A stretch of DNA of 64,000 nt from the NCBI GenBank assembly GCA_963924555.1, contig OZ004595.1:4334599-4398598 (forward strand), in the 5' to 3' direction. How positions within the stretch are numbered: the stretch's first letter is position 1; each line of letters starts with the position of its first letter. Under the pieces are notes generated by a model that saw only the letters and a program-made list of their open reading frames with translations, did not search any database and had not been told where the DNA came from. The position numbers and the translations under genes were made by a program. Source of the DNA: Crambe crambe (lineage: Eukaryota; Porifera; Demospongiae; Poecilosclerida; Crambeidae). Shown here piece after piece: positions 23,143 through 34,499 of this stretch.

Positions 23143-25123
23143 TTAATCATATGGTAAATTACCAGGCAGCTGCATGTAGGAACTGTTTATGTGAACCTGT
23201 AATGCTTGCCAAAAAACACTTACTTCACAGACTAGTGGTGGCCCACTAGGCCTACAATCCACATAGATAAGCATGCACATGCGCAGTAGGTAGGAGTGAG
23301 TGAAACTAGAGATGAACTAATGAGGGTAAATATACTAGTAAATATTAACCATATGATTATAGAGCTTATAAACTAAAGTAGGAAGGCTCCAAATAATTAT
23401 AGCACTAATTAAAAGCTAGCTAGTCAGCAATGAAAGCTTTGTGCATGGAGAATCCAAAACAGAGAGTCATGCATGTAAATTCTTTCCAGCTTACGCTTGG
23501 AAATATAAACTAAGCTATGTATCTACACTACATTCAGTATCTTGTTGCTCTTCTCTGGGCTTTAGTTGGCACTTTGTAGTGCCAGGAATCAAGAAACTTG
23601 CTTCTAGCTGTCTGAGCTGACTCTATAGTTTGAAATTCCATACACCCACTGATCTTTGGTTGTACATGCGTGCATAGGTGTGACCAGAAATAATGTTCAT
23701 GTTCTAAGCTTATTCAGGTTTTTTAAAACGCTATATCATTTTTCTTCTTGGTATGTGGTTGCCCTTGAAGAAAGAACAACAATGAAAAACAACAACGGAG
23801 AACAAAAAATAAAGATAACAACAACAACAACAACAAAAAAACAACAACCAAAAACTGCACCTTTCCTCTTGGCATGGTAGAAGGTCAGATCCTACACTTA
23901 ATCATAGCATTAACTCACGGGTGCATGGAAGATCCTCCTCTCCTGGTGCTCTGTAGTAGCCCTCCACACAAGGACATGCTGCCAACCCAGGTTCCACACC
24001 CACACTGTTCTCAGGACAGTTGCGACACTCGCTATCAGTCATTGACAGGTAAGTACCAGCCACACAAGCTGTAAACAACACAGAGTTACAGAGTTTCATA
24101 TTCATACCTTAGCTAATAGTCTAACCTTCAGTACATGACTTTCCATTCTCTGTTAATTGTCAGGAACCCTTGGTTACACTGACAACCTGACACAATATTC
24201 CATGTCCCTCCTGGGCTACAGGTCAGACTTGGTGCTGCTCCACTCTCAGTACTTGGATTTGCTACACACTGTCCTGTCACTCTGAGTGGCTCTTGACTTG
24301 GTGTTGTGATTGGAGGGGAAAGGGTCTCTGGTCAAATCATAAGTCCTACAGTTTCTTGGGGGCAGACATTGTAGAATACTAGGACACGAGTAACTGCTAA
24401 ACATGTGTCTTCATCTCTAATGGCAAGGTAGAATCCATTTTCATTAGTTCCAAAGTTGAGATACCTGGTCTGATTCTGTAGACTGTTATCATTTGGGACT
24501 AATCTACTTATTAGCACATAGTTACTGGTATTCCTGGCTGCAACACTGTTAATAGTAGACGTTTCATATCCATACCATGAGGAGATCCTTGAGCAGCCCT
24601 CAATACAACCTTCCTGCTCAAATTCTACTTTTATACTGACTTGAGGCAAACGAGTCCCATCAGCTGTTGGTCTGTTGATGAACTGTGTAATCAGCCAGTT
24701 ATCCTGGACACCATCTTTAAAGCCACATGAAGTCACAACCTGTCGGCAAGCATGGTCACCAGCTTGGAACCACTATATAAACATAAAACACTTTAAATTG
24801 AGCTCTAACACAATTTATTTTCTGTAACAATTAGTGGGTAGCTAGATCGATACCACATAACTTACAGTATCTCACATGCATTTCCTAGCCCTAGCCTTAG
24901 CTCTATTTTTTTTCAACCAAATAGCAAGCAGCCTGTCAAATAATTCCAAGCATTAATGTGTTAAAGCTTTGCAAGCCTAGCTTGATGCTTTTAAGGTAAA
25001 GCTGGAGAGAAACAGCCTGTCAAATATCAGGTTAATTACATTTACATTTTAGGCATTATTTACAGTGCATTATATCTATGATTAAAGCTTTGTGAGCCTA
25101 GCTTGACGTCCTAATATCCCCCC

Positions 25124-25129
25124 TCACAC

Positions 25130-25161
<32 letters not shown>

Positions 25162-25215
25162 CACACACATACACACACACACATGCACGCACGCATGCAC
25201 GCACGCACGCATGCA
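25124..25215. repeat. CA / CG-rich microsatellite
   Basis: (CA)n passes into GCACGCACGCATGCACGCAC repeats. It sits in the first intron of pseudogene C and produces only low-complexity open frames. Confidence 0.8.
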
Positions 25216-25224
25216 CGCAGGCTA

Positions 25225-25500
25225 CAACATTGTAGGGCAAATCTTGCATAACTTTATCGATTTCTGCTGAAACTGTGTAGTAATCATCAGCTGCTGGCCA
25301 GACTCCGACTTCTCTGCTCAAGTTACTCAAAGCCGTATCAATATTTGTCTGGTACTGCTGTTTAGCATCAGTTTGAATTTCTGTAAGCAGCTCTCTACTC
25401 ACAGTAACACGCTCCTATGATACCTGAGGAATAGCTCCTAAAAACTCCAGGTAGTGGTCATTAGGCCACTGCAAATCCTGTCCCATCAAGCCCAGGAACT
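25225..25500 (-). pseudogene. Unidentified coding fragment in pseudogene C intron
   Basis: The minus strand reads LGLMGQDLQWPNDHYLEFLG.., an in-frame stop, then TVSRELLTEIQTDAKQQYQT and WPAADDYYTVSAEIDKVMQD. The composition is that of a soluble coding sequence, unlike the surrounding DNA. It ends in the CA microsatellite. I do not recognise the family; it may be a captured piece of a host or transposon gene. Confidence 0.4.
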
Positions 25501-26459
25501 GCATGCAGGTGGGCGGCATTTTTTATTAACTGTTGAAGTAATAATTATATTGCCCACATGACAAGTAGACTGTTATCATATCTGTTGCATCAGGGGCTGT
25601 GTGTGTGTGTGTGTGTAGAGCTTTGAAATTTGTGTGGTATTGAGCCAAAGGGCATGCAATGAATATCAACATATATAGCAAAATTTTTTAATCTTTTTAA
25701 TCTTCGCTACAACGAGCCACCTATAATTATTGTAACTCTCTAGTTAGATCGATGATCACAAAATAAATGGGACAATGGTTTCTCTTGATTACTTATGGTG
25801 ATGAATCTGTGATCACAAAGAATTTCATAGTCTCACTCTCATACTTAGCTACTAGTACCCCTAAACCTCTATGGCCCCTCACTTACAGTAGCTCCTCTGA
25901 ACTACTATTATCAACATCCACCTACTGCCACACAGCACCACTTTGTGATGATAGTAAGCGGATGTAATGGTAAGAGTCCATCAGTATCCTTGCATTGAAG
26001 AGGTTTACTGGAGGAGAAAATATACTTGTACAGAATGAGTCACCATCTCCAGGAGCTTGAGCAGATTGCACAGCACTCAGACATATGAAAAACTACCACT
26101 ATACATAGCTACTTCTGTATAGTTAGCTAGCAGGATAGAATTGTTATAAGGGAGACTAAAATATAGCTACAGTGTGAAGATTAGACTATTGCTCTGATGA
26201 CATCATATCTCTTAGTAGCTAGCACAGCTGTTCAAATATCAGCCAGGTAGTCTTGCATCCTGGAGTCACAACTATATAGCTAGTTTAGTGGACTTAGTAT
26301 GGTTTGTATTTGTTATTATTATGTATAGTCATAGAGAACTATATAAAATTAATATCTGCTATTGTTATTAATCAATAATCAACTTATGCTCTTTACTGTG
26401 TATAAACTTTATTCAATCCAGCTAAACTGTGTACAAAATTATAGCTAAACTAGGCTGTT

Positions 26460-26735
26460 TTGGAGGTATTCTCAAGGCAGTGATGGTTACTGTGTGTCTG
26501 GAGGTAGCCTCAAGGGTACTGGTGCCAGTGATGGTTACTCTGTAGGCCATTCTGGAGGGGCACTGCATGGTGTCAGTATAGGCAGTTCTGGAGATAGACC
26601 CAAAGGCACTGGTGCCAGTTATAGTTACTCTGTAGGCCATTCTGAAGGGGCACTGGTGCCAGTAGGTAGTTCTGGACACAGGCCAGAGGGTACTAGTGCC
26701 AGTAGGCTGTTCTGGAGGGCATTGCATGGGGATCT
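26460..26735. repeat. Minisatellite, CACTGGTGCCAGT units
   Basis: About six imperfect units of 40-48 bp share GGCACTGGTGCCAGT and GTTACTCTGTAGGC. Both strands stay open by chance (units near a multiple of three), giving glycine/serine-rich or proline-rich false frames. The array is the downstream flank of gene D; compare 2435-2575 for gene A. Confidence 0.75.
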
Positions 26736-28387
26736 CTGAGTTACGAGTTTACCTCTTCTTGCAGGCACCTAGCCTTATCATATTAAAATAAATTTTATGC
26801 AGGTCGAATCATGCCATACCATTTGACTTCTGCATCTCCACCACTGCCCCCTCCACTAGCACAAGACCAAAGATACTTCCCTGTAACTTATTATTGTAAT
26901 GAATAATCAGGGTTTCATCTACTGAGGGGTGCAGGGGGGATCTTCCCCGCCAAACCCTCAATCTCCCCCCCCCCCCCACCAACTCCCTTTGGTGAACACA
27001 GGTTGTTACATGTAGTCACCAAAGGGAGTAATTAAGGACCAATTTGGGATACTTCAGGGTAGTAAGCATTTTTGGCTTCACACTTCACACACAGGAGGGC
27101 TCCCGCACCCTCCCCCTCACTGTGACCTACGGCCATGCGATCAGTGAGCTTCCCCCCCAAGGTGAAATTCCTAGATGAAACCCTGATGATGTATAAATAG
27201 GTATAATAGCATGCGCTGCATGCTGCTCTACTTGGTACAGTATATTTGAGGGGGTTCGAATGAACCCTTTTTTTCTAGCTAACTATTGTAGCTTAACTAG
27301 CTAACCTTTGCTCCTGAAATCAAATGCAGCCAGCCTTATATTGCACTGTATAGGCGCAGCACTATAGGCTTGTTTATAGGCTTATTGAGCAGCTCAGCTG
27401 TATCTGAAGAGTTTAGTCTCACTAAATTGTTTACCAGGCTTGATTGTGATCCAATGTTGCAACACAAGAAGCTATGAATTTCATGAAGTAAGGATTATTG
27501 AACTTCAGCTTACCTCTCTCCCACTACCACTCATATTAGCCACATTCCAGGCCTGAGAATGCACTCTTATGAACTTAATTATGTGTAGTTAATTCAAGAA
27601 AAAAAGAAACTATAGTCACCTCCTGCTAAAAGAAATAACAGGCCTGGCATAATAAGTAGATATAATGAGATGATATGACCTACCAAAAAATTATGTGAAA
27701 GAAACAAGTAGCTAACATTTATTCAAGGGATTAGCTACTATATATAGTTAACAAAAGAGTTGGAACAAGAGCTAAATATACAAGGATGAAGTCGACAGTC
27801 ATGCACTAGGTGTGACGTACCCACATTCAACTTTATCCTTAATTGGATAATAAGCTCTTGTTTCAACTCTTTATTGATAAGTTAACTATAGTCATCCTTA
27901 TTATCACCTAATAATTACTTAACCTGACCTAGTCCATAGCTAACAACTAGCAGACAGTCTGCTCAAAAAAATTATGTACCGTATAGCGCTCTATTTTCGA
28001 GGCACTAATATTTCGAGGATAGCTACCATTTCCTGGAATTATTTTCAAGGATGCCGCCTACAAAATGAAAACAATTACAGCGCACACACAGAATTGAACA
28101 CTTTTGTAGTTCCCCTTAATAGTAGCTGCTGTCTCTCACTCCGAGAATTTGCCAGGCTACACCATGTTCTACTGCTCTTCTTCCAGCCTTATGATATGGC
28201 CCTCTGGTGTTAGATCCCTGCTTCAAAATGGTAGAGACTTTCGAGTTTGCTGCTTCAATAGAAGAGGACGAACTGTCAGTGATATTTTACCACTAACTAA
28301 ATGTTATTGTATAATTAACTAGCTATTATGTCAGCTATAATTACAAAGTATCTGATCATTATTATGAAAACAACTATTTTTATTATG

Positions 28388-30714
28388 TTACTGTGCATTG
28401 TCGATCACTTCATAGGTTCCATCACCATCAGTCATCTCAGACTCACCCTCTATGTTAGCTTGTGGCTTACTCCTTGAGGACCCATATGATGGGTTTTCAT
28501 TCAGGCCAAAACTTGCCCCCACCTGTGGCTTGGATCCATATGCAAGATTATCATTCAAGTCACAGCTTGTCTCCACTTGTGAGGGACTTTGTGGAGAGTG
28601 CTGAATCCTTCTCTTATAGTGTATGGTAGTGGCCAACAGCAGCAGAATAATAGTGATCAATACCAGAACTATCAGCACTAAAACAATCACTCCAATTGTG
28701 GTTCCTGACAATGGAATACCTACAGTGATAACATAGGTAAGTATAATGAAAGGGAAAAAAATTTATGCTAAATAAAAAGGTTAGTCTGTACTTTTATCTA
28801 TAACAGTTTCTGTGAACAAACATCAAAATTATGCTACAGTACACCTTCAATAATAATCCCTACATCACTGCCTCCCACCAAGCTGCTTTAATTGTTCATG
28901 TCAGTGTAAAAGTTCTGCTTGGTTTAGTAGTGATGTAAGGATTATTATTGAAGGTGTACTGTAGCATAATTTTGATGTTTTTTCACAGAAACTGTTATAG
29001 GTAAAAGTACAGACTAACCCTACATGACCTTTTTATTTAGCATAAATTTTTTCCTTTCACTTGGTTGTTTACTTTTTATGTTATTTAGAGCTAGAGCTAG
29101 GTACTGATTGGCATGCGCGTACACATGTGATCGTGACAGACAGTTGTGTGTGACCATAGATACTATAGGTTACGTAGTCTATAGTATCTATGGTGTGACA
29201 AAATTAATGATGTCATTAATCAAAATGGCTGACTATTGAAAAGTCGTTTGATTACTTTGGAGGAAAACTGTGTAGATAACGATGGTAAAAGCACATTGCG
29301 TGATTATAACTGCACAAGTTGATATGAATTTGATTGTCATATGTGAAAGGATCATGGAGTTACAGCCTGGTAAGAAGATGAATCTGGTCATAAAAATTTA
29401 GATGGCGGCTTGTGTCGATTGTTGATGCTGTTCTGAAGGAGTTTGAGTGGACATATCATCTTCTGCATTTTTTCCAGATGTAAGAAGTTTGTAGCAAGAA
29501 TAGAAGAGATACAGAGAGTCCAGTTTGTATTGTTCAAATGAGAGAAACCACGCCCATTCCATACTAACCCTACATAGAGAGTGCTACCGCACTCTTGATA
29601 GCTAAATGCATGTCTATAGGATAATATAGTTATTTGGAATACTTATTAGTATAACAAATCCACTGCTCCATCATTCATAATTATTCTGAATCTACCACTC
29701 ACATTTTACTGTTGTGCATGCAATGCTAATAGGCAACAGGTCAATATACATAATGAAAGTAAAAACATTTCTTCTAAATGAAAGAGTGATGTAGGCTTGA
29801 GTGCATGACTATAAAAAGTATGGAAACAAGGTGCTGGCTATGTACTGCATTTGCTCTGCAGAATTGACAAATCTTACATGACTGCATTTGTCACTGTGCT
29901 CTGCTAACTGTCATAAAATTGACATAAACCCTACATCGCTGCTGCCATATTTTTTTTGGCTACACCTTGCGGCGATGTAGGGTTTATGTCAATTTTATGA
30001 TAGTTAGCAGAGCACAGTGACAAATGCCGTCCATGCAGTGATGTAGGGTTTGTCAGAGCAAATGCAGTACATAGCCAGCACCTTGTTTCCGTACTTTTTA
30101 TAGTCATGCACTCAAGCCTACATCACTCTTTCATTTAGAAGAAATGTTTTACTTTCACTTGTTTGCACACTTTTTTCAAGGGGCATACCAAATAATCTTA
30201 CCACGCCCACCGCAACTTAGCAAGACAGTTTTTTCTCAGTGTAAAACTAACTGTGTCTACGAAGCGTCTACAAAGTGTATAAACTAACTGTGCTGCCTAC
30301 GAAGTGTTCGAGAATTTGAGTTGTCCATAATAATATAATAATCTTCTTCTTGACAGCCATAACTCCCGACTGCTTCATCCTATATCTACGATCTTGGTAC
30401 CATATTGAAGCTCTACACCTGATCTAAGGAATGGTATAGTTCAAATTGAAGTAAAGCTCAAGTCCTAACTGTCATTGCCGTGTGAGTGCCTTTGTTAATG
30501 AGCGTGGGTGTTTTGCATGTCAAGCCTACATAGAGAGTGCTACCACACTCTCTGATAATGGCACACTGTGTACTGTATACAGTGCATGCAATCATATCAT
30601 GGAACTTAGGAACTTTATGGAACTCAGGACTGCACATGACTAAATCACATTATAATGATATTTCACACATGCATAGTACACACTAGTCTGGCGTCGCCAG
30701 CCCAGCTTTTCTTC

Positions 30715-30745
<31 letters not shown>

Positions 30746-33700
30746 GGGATGGGGAAGAAAAGTGGTCTGGGAGCTCTAGCATCAACTACTTGTGACGCCC
30801 GCGCCATCTCTCAAAATTAATTTAAATTGCAATATACATGCGTGTTGAATAATTTTCCGAAGCCAAATTGCGAACACATCACCCTTGAAAATTGCTGATA
30901 CAACTTCCAGCCGTTCAGGCTTCAGGCCAGGTATTCCTAGAATAAATCGTGGGTGTGTCTCGCCAACATTAATACTACTTCACGTGACTGAATAGAGCAA
31001 TCTGATTGGGATGCAGCTATAGCTGCGTGCGTGGGCGACACAAGTAGTTGATGCTAGAGCTACCAGACCACTTTTCTTCCCCGTCCCCCCAAAAAGAAGA
31101 AAAGCTGGGCTGGCGACACCAGACTAAGTACACACATGACATGGGCATTATGGTATCTTTAGTCGAGCATACAAAATTAACTTCACATTTTCCACCAATA
31201 GACTAACAAATACAGCTGCCAACATCAAAAATGTTATTAGAAGTTTCTTGACATAACACCAACTTCTCAGTGAAGTACTCCACAAATTCTAATAACCATT
31301 CTTGTGCGACATCCACAAATGAATGCATTTTGTGAAATAGAATGAGCAGTTTATGTTATTAAATTCTAAGCATTGTAGCCATGTCTGTCTACAATCCTGT
31401 CTCAGAAAATGCTTAGTAAGTCCAGATGACAGAAGACTTATCTTCAAGTATAGATTTAAGGAATCAGTTGAGAGAGAAGAGTTTACATTGACAAAGCAGT
31501 GGAGTCAATTAGCTGTGGGAAATGCAAGTGGGAAGATGTAATTCCCTATTATGTATATAGTTACTTAGTACCTAGTGTTCCTGACTCATCAGTGGTGGTG
31601 GGGTTGGTAGGTGAAACAAAGAGAGGGGGGCTGCTTGTTAAACCTGATACTCCATTCCTGGCAGTCACAAAGAACTGATAGTTGACACCAGGGGTTAGAC
31701 CTGAGGCACACATAAATATGCACAACCACCAAGGTGGGTGTACACAAAACAGAAATGCTAGTTAGCTCTACAGAATGTGAGAGCTAATTGGACAGTCGGA
31801 AAGTGGTTAAGTGCTTGACATGATTAGCCATTATCTAGAGACAGACACATACATGCATGAGAGACTTATAACCACAATAATACCTGTGATAGTTCCCATG
31901 GTAGTGTTGACAGTGACTGCCTCTACACGTCTAGAACTTCCTTCTTCTTGATAGGACAAGACATACACAGTGTCATTCCTGCCACCAAAGTTCACTGGGT
32001 GGTCCCATGCCAAGGTAACTGAGACTGACTCCATTCGAACACTTGTTACTGGAGAAGGAGGTTCTAAGGAGAAAATTGCGAGGATTATAGAAAAAATGAC
32101 AAAAAATCAGAATCATATGAACATCTGATACGTGCAAGGTCACAGGTGTGATCATTAAGGAAATTACAGTTAGTCTGCATTCAGTTATCAAATGATGTCT
32201 TAGGGTGGAGGGGGATGGGAATATTAAACTACTCTGAAATTAATGGTAGCTATAATTATACAGCACAATGCTTTGCATTCATCTGGTGAAGGGACCAATA
32301 TGCATATTATCTTACTCACGAGTGCATGAAAGGTCCTCCTCTCCTGGTGCTCTGTAGTAGCCCTCCACACAGGGACATATTGCCAACCCAGGTTCCATGC
32401 CCACGCTGTTCTCAGGACAACTACGACACTCACCATAAGTCATTGACAGGTAAGTACCAGCCGCACAAGCTGTAAACAACACAGAGTTATAGAGTTTCAT
32501 ATTCATAATGATATTGTCCTTAACAGTCTAACCTATACATAATGATTATTCACACATGCTATAGCATATGCCATGGGCTGTTTAGTCCAGCACAATTAAC
32601 CATATGTACTTCACCATAATTTGTTTAATTCTAACAAATATAGCTGCCAACATCTGTTAGAAGTTTCTTGAGAATGCACTACATAACACCATCCTTTCAC
32701 TGTAAAAATGAAAGTGTGTACTGCACACTAAATTATCCCAATATACACACTAATACCAAAACAGTGTGTGCATTGGGACATAATGGTGTGCAGTAAACAT
32801 TTTTGTTTTTACAGTGTTCAGTGAAGTAACCAAAAGTACTCCACGAACAAAAGTGTATGGTTACACAAATTCTAATAACCATTGTTGTGTGACATCCATC
32901 AATGAATGTATTAATTTCGTGAAGCAGTTTATGTCATAGTTAGAATTGACTCTCCACATGAAGAGAAGATCATGGCAAGGCTAGTGATGATAATTAGCTA
33001 TAGGTGGAAAAAAAAAAGCTTCAAAATTGGTGACTCCAGTTCCTTCTACCATAGCTAGATCTATCCATCACTCATTTGTGTTCGAATTACCAGCTCTTGC
33101 ATGTCTGATGGAACTAAATTTTGGGTGCATACATAACTTATTCTGAGTCAATACTTGGCAAATTAATAATTACAGAGCAAACTCAAACAATTTTTTTTGT
33201 AGTTATCAAGTTAAAGATGTCATAATATTATGTTGTCAAATTGCAGAATTGAAGAAATGTAGTAGATTCCAAAAAATAAGAGAGAATAACTACTGTTAAT
33301 ACTACTGTACTATTTCAATTGTATAAAGTAACAACCAACACCTTAACAGTCAGACACCTTATGACATTGTGTAACTACTACAGCTAGCTATGCCAACCTA
33401 CCTGTTTCCTCACTTTGGATAGCAATAGCCATTCTCATTCCAGGCTCAGTGTTGGTTGGAAAGCATGGACCACCCTCTTTCGTCCCATGAGGAAAAGCTG
33501 TTTTAAGAAAAGGTATACATAGCTGGCTGAATTAACTGCTTAGGTCACAGCTTAATGGTGTTATAGCAAGAATTAAATCTTGTTGAGAACAGTACAGAGG
33601 GCAACCCATTAGTACATTACACTATGAAAAATAGGAGATATCCTAGCCTGAAATCTGTAGGAAACTTGGAAAGAAATTCATAGAACACGCAAGGGCACGG

Positions 33701-34466
33701 CATGTTTCTGTGTTTCCTATTCAAAATCTTATGAAATATGCCGTGCCCTTGTGTATCTTACAAAAAAAACACTGCGTTTCCTTCAAGTTTCTCTTGGAAA
33801 CACAAAGGAAATCTCTAATTTTTCATAGTGTTATTGAATAGCTACCTACCCTATATGATTATGTACTTACATGCATAATAGTATGTTTCTCCTGGTCTAT
33901 AATCAAATGAATTATCAAGTCCTTCAGAATTTTGATTGATCGTTATTTCTACAAATCTGAGCTGAGCAAAACAAGTTCTACTGACTAGCTGTGAACTAAC
34001 ACAACCTGCTTCAATTGCACTGCAGTTGCACATATCATACTGCCTTCTGTCAGTCTGTAATTGTAATAAGAATTAGCTATAACAATATTCAGTTATACCA
34101 GTAGTTCCTTACCAATACATAGATAGTGCTGTAGCTATCGTTTATACAATTTATTTTAAGTTTAACATCAGCACTCACAGTTAACGGAGAGCTGTAAAAT
34201 GATAGTAAGATTTAAAAAAAAAATCTTTTCTGCAGTGGGTTAGTAAATTTATACAAATTATGTAACTACATAGCTACGTACCTATACTCTCGATTGAGCT
34301 ATGATAAGCAATGACTACGATAATCTTACTGCATGACAGCTACTTACTTGGGCTTGTAGTTTGCAATGCCACTTCTGGTCCAATTGAGCTCAATGCCTAG
34401 GACTTTACCATTTTGAATCAGAGTAGAGCATCCAAGTGCAATAAATACAAGCCATTTAAGAAACAT
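28388..34466 (-). CDS. Gene D: ephrin domain on an Eph-type stalk with tyrosine tail, 422 aa
   Basis: Nine exons: 34466-34348, 34191-34113, 34054-33871, 33497-33402 (ephrin part), 32469-32320 (EGF-like), 32063-31884 and 31700-31572 (FN3), 28719-28388 (transmembrane plus tail); the first encodes the signal peptide MFLKWLVFIALGCSTL. Lengths sum to 423 codons with consensus GT..AG throughout. Residues 24-155 match the ephrin receptor-binding fold: IELNWT (ephrins IYWN), LTVSADVKLKINC (ephrins NDYLDIYC), TDRRQYDMC (ephrins VDREQYxxC), FDYRPGETYYYAS (ephrins FEFRPGxxYYYIS), then GGPCF and MRMAIAIQ. Cysteines at 55, 75, 94 and 139 match the ephrin set. The last ephrin exon ends in phase 1, exactly as the Eph LBD exons do before the same EGF exon. 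Transmembrane helix about 320-343; tail Y373 (NLAY), Y391 (NPSY), Y415 (TYEVI). FN3a is 3 residues shorter than in paralogs. The alternative is a separate truncated ephrin gene upstream of an orphan stalk; unspliced read-through after 33402 stops within a few codons and gives no GPI signal. Confidence 0.75.
28746..29598 (+). mobile_element. Hairpin-ended composite element, copy 1 (foldback head family 2)
   Basis: The first 315 bp (28748-29063) form a long palindrome (GAAAGGGAAAAAAATTTATG.. and its complement, centred near 28900). A non-palindromic tail of about 530 bp follows (GGTAAAAGCACATTGCGTGA, CTTCTGCATT, CATACTAACCCTACAT), ending with a hairpin GAGAGTGCTACCGCACTC, then TTGA and T. It is homologous along its whole length to 61263-62114. 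No coding sequence. It lies in the FN3-tail intron of gene D. Confidence 0.65.
29755..30555 (+). mobile_element. Hairpin-ended composite element, copy 2 (foldback head family 1)
   Basis: A 410-bp palindromic head (29755-30165), nearly the same as 10941-11348, is followed by a tail with CTACGAAGCGTCTACAAAGT, TTCTTGACAGCCATAACTCC and ATCTTGGTACCATATTGAAG, and by the terminal hairpin AGAGAGTGCTACCACACTCT at 30532-30553, CTGA, then T. The insertion site can be read from related introns at 9300-9325 and 53071-53095 (ATACATAATGG). ATAATG flanks the element on both sides, so either a 6-bp duplication or an A|T Helitron-like insertion fits. Confidence 0.65.
30684..31126. mobile_element. Mutator-like MITE, 9-bp target duplication
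   Basis: It has 443 bp with TAGTCTGGCGTCGCCAGCCC / GGGCTGGCGACACCAGACTA ends and terminal inverted repeats near 100 bp (CTCTAGCATCAACTACTTGT also pairs). A perfect 9-bp duplication AGTACACAC lies at 30675-30683 and 31127-31135. Nine-bp duplications with long inverted repeats are the signature of Mutator-like elements. One arm carries a run of 24 G where the other has a short C run. No transposase. Confidence 0.85.
32698..32816. mobile_element. CACTGTAAAAA-family MITE in gene D intron
   Basis: It has 119 bp with CACTGTAAAAATGAAAGTG and TTTTTGTTTTTACAGTG ends, TT on both sides, and inner GCACACTAAATTATCCCAAT pairing with its near complement. It lies in the intron between the last ephrin exon and the EGF exon of gene D. 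Confidence 0.7.
33620..33830. mobile_element. PIF/Harbinger-like MITE inside the ephrin-domain intron
   Basis: It has 211 bp with 20-bp ends CACTATGAAAAATAGGAGAT / ATCTCTAATTTTTCATAGTG and TTA on both sides, the 3-bp duplication typical of PIF/Harbinger elements. Interior GGGCACGGCATGTTTC pairs with CATATGCCGTGCCC-like sequence. It sits in the intron between ephrin exons 3 and 4 without touching splice sites. Confidence 0.65.
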
Positions 34467-34499
34467 GGCTCATACAACTTCGAGAAATCTGTTTTTGTT

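Larger units (their letters stand above)
20767..26106 (-). pseudogene. Pseudogene C: short-tail Eph-like gene
   Basis: Exon relics: 26106-25887 (first exon), 24772-24126 (LBD), 24068-23919 (EGF-like), 21080-20767 (transmembrane plus tail ending TGTYEVIDHAQ). The first exon has a single-base change in a T run that breaks the frame after the Met and a TAG where paralogs have CAG. The LBD exon has a TGA replacing the Arg of IRPE and is 4 bp longer than its paralogs near the end (scrambled sequence before TENG). No FN3 exons lie between EGF and tail exons. EGF and tail exons stay open, so they could in principle still be spliced into other transcripts. The first intron is expanded by about 1 kb of inserted sequence (24790-25880). 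Confidence 0.8.

Noticed and set aside
26422-26739. Open frames on both strands over the CACTGGTGCCAGT array
   Set aside because: Minisatellite units with length near a multiple of three keep frames open; no conserved start, splice sites or counterpart in the 2435-2575 copy.
33402-34466. A stand-alone ephrin gene ending before 33.4 kb
   Set aside because: The last ephrin exon has a consensus donor; reading through stops within a few codons and gives no GPI signal or membrane segment. The in-phase EGF exon downstream has no other head exon. Kept as the main alternative to the fusion model.
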